Of a DNA stretch of 9,501 bases, positions 6,302-9,501 are shown in pieces. The notes beneath the pieces are model-generated. The model was given only the letters and a program-made list of their open reading frames with translations, was not told the origin of the DNA and did not search any database. The position numbers and the translations under genes are program-made. This DNA is from Hyphomicrobiales bacterium (GTDB lineage: Bacteria > Pseudomonadota > Alphaproteobacteria > Rhizobiales > Devosiaceae): positions 1 through 9,501 of the forward strand of contig WFOP01000284.1 in assembly GCA_015487985.1 (NCBI GenBank), read 5' to 3'. Position 1 is the first letter of the stretch; each line of letters opens with the position of its first letter.

Positions 6302-6913
6302 ATGTTAGACGCCACCATGCGCAAAATCATTGACGGGCCACTCAACAGCGCAGGAAGAATCCTCGCCCGGGCGGGTATCAGCGCCAACACTGTCACGCTG
6401 ACTGGTCTGGGGCTGGGGTTGCTTGCTGCGGTAATGATTGCATCTGGCAGTTTTTATGTCGGGCTGGTTTTGCTTGTTCTGTCGCGTATTGCAGACGGTC
6501 TGGATGGTGCGGTGGCGCGGGCAACCCAAAAAACCGATTTTGGCGGCTATTTGGATATCGTCTCGGATTTTTTGTTTTACGGTGCAATTCCGTTGGCATT
6601 TGCGATTGTTTCCCCACAAACAAATGCCATTGCCGCCGCTATTTTGTTACTGGCCTTTTATGTTAACGGAGCGACATTTCTTGGCTATGGAATACTGGCT
6701 GAGCGGCAAAAACTCGTGACCGGTTCGCAAGGGGAAAAAAGTCTCTACTATTCCGATGGCCTGCTGGAGGGAACTGAAACAATTTTGTTTCTGGTGGCGA
6801 TTTGTTTGTGGCCAAACTGGTTTGCACTGCTGGCCTATATTTTCGCCGCCGCAACATTTTACACTGCTCTGATGCGGGTTTTACGCGCCTATAAAAACTT
6901 TGGCGGAAATTGA
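6302..6913 (+). CDS. CDP-alcohol phosphatidyltransferase family protein
   Basis: 203 residues, an inner-membrane enzyme with about five to six hydrophobic segments. It carries the family signature DGLDGAVAR (65-73), then G81-x3-D85-x3-D89 (GGYLDIVSD), the metal-binding aspartates that transfer a phosphatidyl group from CDP-diacylglycerol to an alcohol. Seven residues separate AR from the glycine, where the textbook motif has eight; I believe this occurs in a subgroup reading KTDFGGYLDIV. Head group and product are unknown: it could be a PgsA-like, inositol-phosphate-type or other transferase, and it resembles neither Pcs nor PssA enough for a symbol. The start ATG has GGGGAAAG about 5 bases upstream and the N-terminus reads naturally (MLDATMRKIIDGPLN). 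It diverges from trkH and converges on metZ with only 21 bases between. Confidence 0.88.
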   Translation: MLDATMRKIIDGPLNSAGRILARAGISANTVTLTGLGLGLLAAVMIASGSFYVGLVLLVLSRIADGLDGAVARATQKTDFGGYLDIVSDFLFYGAIPLAFAIVSPQTNAIAAAILLLAFYVNGATFLGYGILAERQKLVTGSQGEKSLYYSDGLLEGTETILFLVAICLWPNWFALLAYIFAAATFYTALMRVLRAYKNFGGN

Positions 6914-6934
6914 TATTGCGGCGAGTTCAGGGAA

Positions 6935-8140
6935 CTAAACCTGATCCAGCCCAAACGCCAGGTCAGCAATCAGATCGTCTGCATCTTCAAGCCCGACCGA
7001 AAGACGCAAAAGGTTCTGCCCGATACCCAATTCCTCCAGGGTGGCGTCGTCAAAACGCTGATGGGTTGTGGTTGCCGGGTGTGAAATGATGGATTTTGCA
7101 TCCCCCAGATTGTTCGAGATCACAATAATGCTTAATCCGTTAGCGCAATCAAAAGCTGCCTGTTTGCCCCCCTTGACTTCAAACGCCACCATGTTGGAGC
7201 CGCTTTTCATTTGGCGTTTGCCCAAATCATACTGGGGGTGACTTTGATGATGGGGGTAAAACACCCTTTCAACCTTGGGGTGTTCCGCCAGAAAATTTGC
7301 GATTCTGGCTCCGTTTTCGCTCATTCTGCGCACCCGCAAGTCAATGGTTTCCAGCCCCTTGAGCATAATCCACGCGTTAAAGGGAGAAATCGAAGGCCCG
7401 GTCTGGCGAATTATTGTGTGCACATCCCCCTCGATCAGTTCTTTTGAGCCAAGGATAACGCCCCCAAGCGCGCGCCCCTGACCATCAATATGTTTGGTTG
7501 CTGAATAAACCACCAGATCCGCTCCCAACGCCAGCGGGCTTTGCCAGAGGGGGGTGGCAAAAACATTGTCCACAACCAATAACGCACCATGGGCATGGGC
7601 GATTTCCGCAACAGCCCTAATGTCCACCAGCTCCAGCGTCGGGTTGGTGGGGGTTTCAATAAATATCAGCTTTGTGTCAGGCTGCATGGCTCTGGCGAAA
7701 TTTTCAGGATCGCGCCCGTCCACAAGGGTTGAGCCAACCCCCCAGCGCGGCAGATAATCTTCCACCACAAATCGACAGCCGCCAAACAGGGCGCGCCCCG
7801 CCACCACATGGTCTCCGGCGCGCAATTGCGCCATGAGCGCGGTGGTGACAGCCGCCATCCCTGTGGCGGTCGCCCGTGCCGCCTCTGCCCCTTCTAAAGA
7901 TGCCATCCGGTCCTGAAACATTTCCACGCCCGGGTTGGAAAAACGTGAATAAATATGTCCCGGGTCAACTCCCTCAAATCGGGCTTCAGCCGCCTCGCTG
8001 CTGGCATATGTAAACCCTGAATTCATGAAAATGGCTTCGCTGGTTTCCCCATACTGGCTGCGGGTGGTGCCCCCATGTACCATATTGGTCTGGGCACCGC
8101 GATTTTTGGGGTTGTCCAACGGGTTCTTCTGGCGAGACAT
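6935..8140 (-). CDS. metZ: O-succinylhomoserine sulfhydrylase
   Basis: 401 residues, a Cys/Met-metabolism PLP enzyme of usual length. It makes homocysteine directly from O-succinylhomoserine and sulfide in methionine biosynthesis. YSRFSNP (64-70) and GMAAVTTAL (94-102) contact PLP phosphate, VVDNVFATP (189-197) holds the ring aspartate D191, and SATKHIDGQGR (213-223) holds the Schiff-base lysine K216. HIDGQGR and the N-terminal HGGTTRSQYGETSEAIF are typical of MetZ rather than cystathionine gamma-synthase. The frame is open a further 35 codons upstream, but that stretch is the riboswitch; the ATG at 8140-8138 preceded by GGAGCAAGG is the start. A SAM-II riboswitch upstream supports the methionine role. 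O-acetylhomoserine use (MetY-like) cannot be fully excluded. Confidence 0.95.
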   Translation of the reverse strand: MSRQKNPLDNPKNRGAQTNMVHGGTTRSQYGETSEAIFMNSGFTYASSEAAEARFEGVDPGHIYSRFSNPGVEMFQDRMASLEGAEAARATATGMAAVTTALMAQLRAGDHVVAGRALFGGCRFVVEDYLPRWGVGSTLVDGRDPENFARAMQPDTKLIFIETPTNPTLELVDIRAVAEIAHAHGALLVVDNVFATPLWQSPLALGADLVVYSATKHIDGQGRALGGVILGSKELIEGDVHTIIRQTGPSISPFNAWIMLKGLETIDLRVRRMSENGARIANFLAEHPKVERVFYPHHQSHPQYDLGKRQMKSGSNMVAFEVKGGKQAAFDCANGLSIIVISNNLGDAKSIISHPATTTHQRFDDATLEELGIGQNLLRLSVGLEDADDLIADLAFGLDQV

Positions 8141-8156
8141 ATCCTTGCTCCAAATC

Positions 8157-8181
8157 AAAAACCCGACCAATTGGCCGGGTT
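8157..8181 (-). terminator. Intrinsic terminator (expression platform) in the metZ leader
   Basis: On the minus strand AACCCGGCC (8181-8173) pairs with GGTCGGGTT (8168-8160), nine pairs with one G-U, around loop AATT. The run of five T (8161-8157) begins in the stem. It lies between the SAM-II aptamer and the metZ ribosome site, with its end 17 bases before the start codon, so it can abort metZ transcription. Confidence 0.7.
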
Positions 8182-8187
8182 CTTTCA

Positions 8188-8247
8188 GGTCCTTTAGCAA
8201 GTTTTTTATCGTGGCTGCAATCAGACCGGCCAAATCACCACGCAAGT
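8188..8247 (-). promoter_or_regulatory. SAM-II riboswitch aptamer (metA motif)
   Basis: The minus strand shows the SAM-II blocks in order: GCGTGGTGATTTGG (8243-8230), TTGCAGCCACG (8220-8210), then GATAAA and GCTAAAGG (8198-8191). Stem P1 is CGTGG (8242-8238) with CCACG (8214-8210). The pseudoknot is probably formed by the loop segment GGTC (8227-8224) with GACC (8191-8188). SAM-II is an established alphaproteobacterial riboswitch in front of metZ, metA and related genes, lowering expression when S-adenosylmethionine is plentiful. Confidence 0.92.
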
Positions 8248-8250
8248 GAA

Positions 8251-8280
8251 GTCATACGGCCTTTTTGTGCTTGGCGTCAA
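8251..8280 (-). promoter_or_regulatory. metZ promoter
   Basis: TTGACG (8280-8275, 5 of 6) is followed after 18 bases by TATGAC (8256-8251, 4 of 6). The predicted start near 8244 coincides with the first bases of the SAM-II aptamer, as expected for a riboswitch at the 5' end. A second TTGACT lies 20 bases further upstream (8300-8295). Confidence 0.58.
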
Positions 8281-8332
8281 CGTTAAGGGTTGTTAGTCAA
8301 AGGAGACAATCTGAAAACAGGGATTTCAAATC

Positions 8333-9442
8333 ATGCCCAGCTGGCCGGATGGCATATATTCAACCCAACTGATCGAGCATTTGCGCGCCGCCGGATCAAT
8401 TCTGGTTGACAGCCCTTTGGACGGGGATCAGATTCAACCCGCTTCCCTTGACATGCGGCTGGGTTCAAAAGCATATCGCGTTCGCTCCAGCTTCCTGCCC
8501 GGTCCCGATCACACGGTTGCCCGGCGGATTGACGAGTTAAAACTTCATGAGATTGATTTGAGGAACGGGGCAGTGCTGGAGCGCGGCTGCGTCTATCTGG
8601 TGCCATTGCTGGAAAGTTTTGACTTACCCGACACCGTTGGTGCTTCGGCCAACCCCAAAAGTTCCACTGGCCGGCTTGATATATTCACCCGGGTGATTTG
8701 CGACAATGCCCGCTCTTTTGACAGTGTACCCGATGGCTATTCAGGTCCGCTTTATCTTGAAGTCTCCCCGCGCACATTTCCTGTTCTGGTGAGAACCGGT
8801 TCGCGACTGACCCAGGTACGTTTCAGAAAAGGGGCCACAAGGCTTTCCATCGAGGAGCATAAACAGCTTCACGCCGAGGAGCCTTTGGTATTTGACCCCA
8901 ATATCGAAGTGGCGAACGGTGTTTCTTTGTCTATTGATTTGAAGGGCGATGGGCGAAACGGTCTCATCGGGTTTCGCTCAAAGCGTCACACGGCGGTGGT
9001 GGATGTGGATAAAAAGAACGCGCTTGATGTGCGTGATTTCTGGGATCCCATGTTCCGCGGGAAACGCGCGGACCTGATCCTTGACCCGGATGAGTTTTAT
9101 ATTCTTGTCAGTCGCGAAAGCGTTTGTGTGCCGCCCGAATTTGCCGCCGAAATGCTCCCCTTTGATCATACGGTGGGTGAATTTCGAGTTCATTATGCCG
9201 GGTTTTTTGATCCCGGGTTTGGCTATGATGCCGCCGGGGGGGCGGGGTCCCGTGCTGTGCTTGAAGTGCGCTCCCATGAGGTGCCGTTTATGCTCGATCA
9301 TGGCCAGACCATCGGGCGCCTGCTTTATGAACGCATGGCGGAGCGCCCCGGAATGCTTTATGGAAGCGATCTGGGGTCCAACTATCAGGCCCAGACCCTC
9401 AAGCTTTCCAAGCATTTCAAAGAGTTTGAGCCACAGGGTTAG
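8333..9442 (+). CDS. dcd: 2'-deoxycytidine 5'-triphosphate deaminase, double-length form
   Basis: 369 residues, about twice the roughly 190 of E. coli Dcd; this long form is known in alphaproteobacteria. It should convert dCTP to dUTP for thymidylate supply. Two dUTPase-like folds lie in tandem. The first (about 1-185) has QPASLDMRLG (35-44), NPKSSTGRLDIFTRVICDN (107-125, compare RSSxxR of Dcd) and GYSGPLYLEVSPRTFPVLVR (135-154), with E143 matching the catalytic glutamate. The second (about 190-369) has FDHTVGEFRVHYAGFFDPGFGY (277-298) and AVLEVRSHEVPF (308-319), with E311 in the same place, but no SSxxR. The ATG has AGGG 10 bases upstream and an in-frame TGA at 8312-8314 blocks longer versions. 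It diverges from metZ, an arrangement I recall from rhizobia. No convincing promoter seen. A dCTP deaminase/dUTPase bifunctional activity is possible. Confidence 0.9.
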   Translation: MPSWPDGIYSTQLIEHLRAAGSILVDSPLDGDQIQPASLDMRLGSKAYRVRSSFLPGPDHTVARRIDELKLHEIDLRNGAVLERGCVYLVPLLESFDLPDTVGASANPKSSTGRLDIFTRVICDNARSFDSVPDGYSGPLYLEVSPRTFPVLVRTGSRLTQVRFRKGATRLSIEEHKQLHAEEPLVFDPNIEVANGVSLSIDLKGDGRNGLIGFRSKRHTAVVDVDKKNALDVRDFWDPMFRGKRADLILDPDEFYILVSRESVCVPPEFAAEMLPFDHTVGEFRVHYAGFFDPGFGYDAAGGAGSRAVLEVRSHEVPFMLDHGQTIGRLLYERMAERPGMLYGSDLGSNYQAQTLKLSKHFKEFEPQG

Positions 9443-9461
9443 AAATTGTGTGTGACAATTT
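9443..9461 (+). repeat. AT-rich inverted repeat just after dcd
   Basis: AAATTGT (9443-9449) and ACAATTT (9455-9461) are perfect 7-bp complements around GTGTG, starting one base after the dcd stop codon. No T run follows, so it may be a weak transcript-end hairpin or an operator for a gene beyond the right edge. The rest, 9462-9501, shows no feature I can support. Confidence 0.3.
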
Positions 9462-9501
9462 AGCATTTATTAACTTGTGATTTGAGCGCCGTGTGCCTAT
9501 G

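Noticed and set aside
8141..8245. Upstream extension of metZ by 35 codons
   Set aside because: The segment is the SAM-II aptamer plus terminator, the predicted transcript starts about 8244, and the family N-terminus begins at the ATG at 8140.
8283..8297. Possible second CtrA box before dcd
   Set aside because: TTAA is followed at the correct spacing by TAGT, not TTAA; only a half-site.
9499..9501. ATG at the very end of the window as the start of a next gene
   Set aside because: No ribosome site precedes it and no codons follow, so nothing can be concluded.

Overview
The window reads as a chromosomal core region of an alphaproteobacterium. The main pointers are a GcrA cell-cycle regulator, candidate CtrA (TTAA-N7-TTAA) and CcrM (GANTC) sites in front of it, a SAM-II riboswitch before metZ, the double-length dCTP deaminase, and the order gcrA / argD-argF-hslO, which I recall from rhizobia and relatives. 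Base composition looks intermediate (low to mid 50s % GC by eye). I cannot name a genus. I see no mobile elements, CRISPR arrays, rRNA or tRNA genes.

Layout. Positions 1-405 (minus) hold the N-terminal part of a PPK2 polyphosphate kinase running off the left edge. gcrA (577-1107, minus) follows, with a strong terminator between the two. The 406-bp divergent region 1108-1513 is the richest part of the window. It holds a gcrA promoter with a GANTC site in its spacer, a CtrA box over its -10 region, a 14-bp palindrome just downstream and a hairpin that displays the gcrA Shine-Dalgarno sequence in its loop. On the other strand it holds a candidate argD promoter whose spacer is an inverted repeat, followed by a terminator-like hairpin and alternative leader pairings.

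Positions 1514-4640 (plus) are a tightly overlapping operon argD-argF-hslO: acetylornithine aminotransferase, ornithine carbamoyltransferase and the redox chaperone Hsp33. It converges on trkH (4681-6129, minus), a potassium-uptake channel subunit. Divergent from trkH is a CDP-alcohol phosphatidyltransferase of unknown product (6302-6913, plus). metZ (6935-8140, minus) is preceded by promoter, SAM-II riboswitch and intrinsic terminator; the aptamer and the terminator share a perfect 8-bp alternative pairing, which suggests transcriptional attenuation. Divergent from metZ is dcd (8333-9442, plus), a duplicated dUTPase-fold dCTP deaminase.

The genes themselves are recognisable housekeeping families. 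The novelty, if any, lies in the regulatory DNA: the gcrA control region, the argD leader and the metZ riboswitch switch. All regulatory calls come from reading the sequence by eye and are not experimentally supported here.
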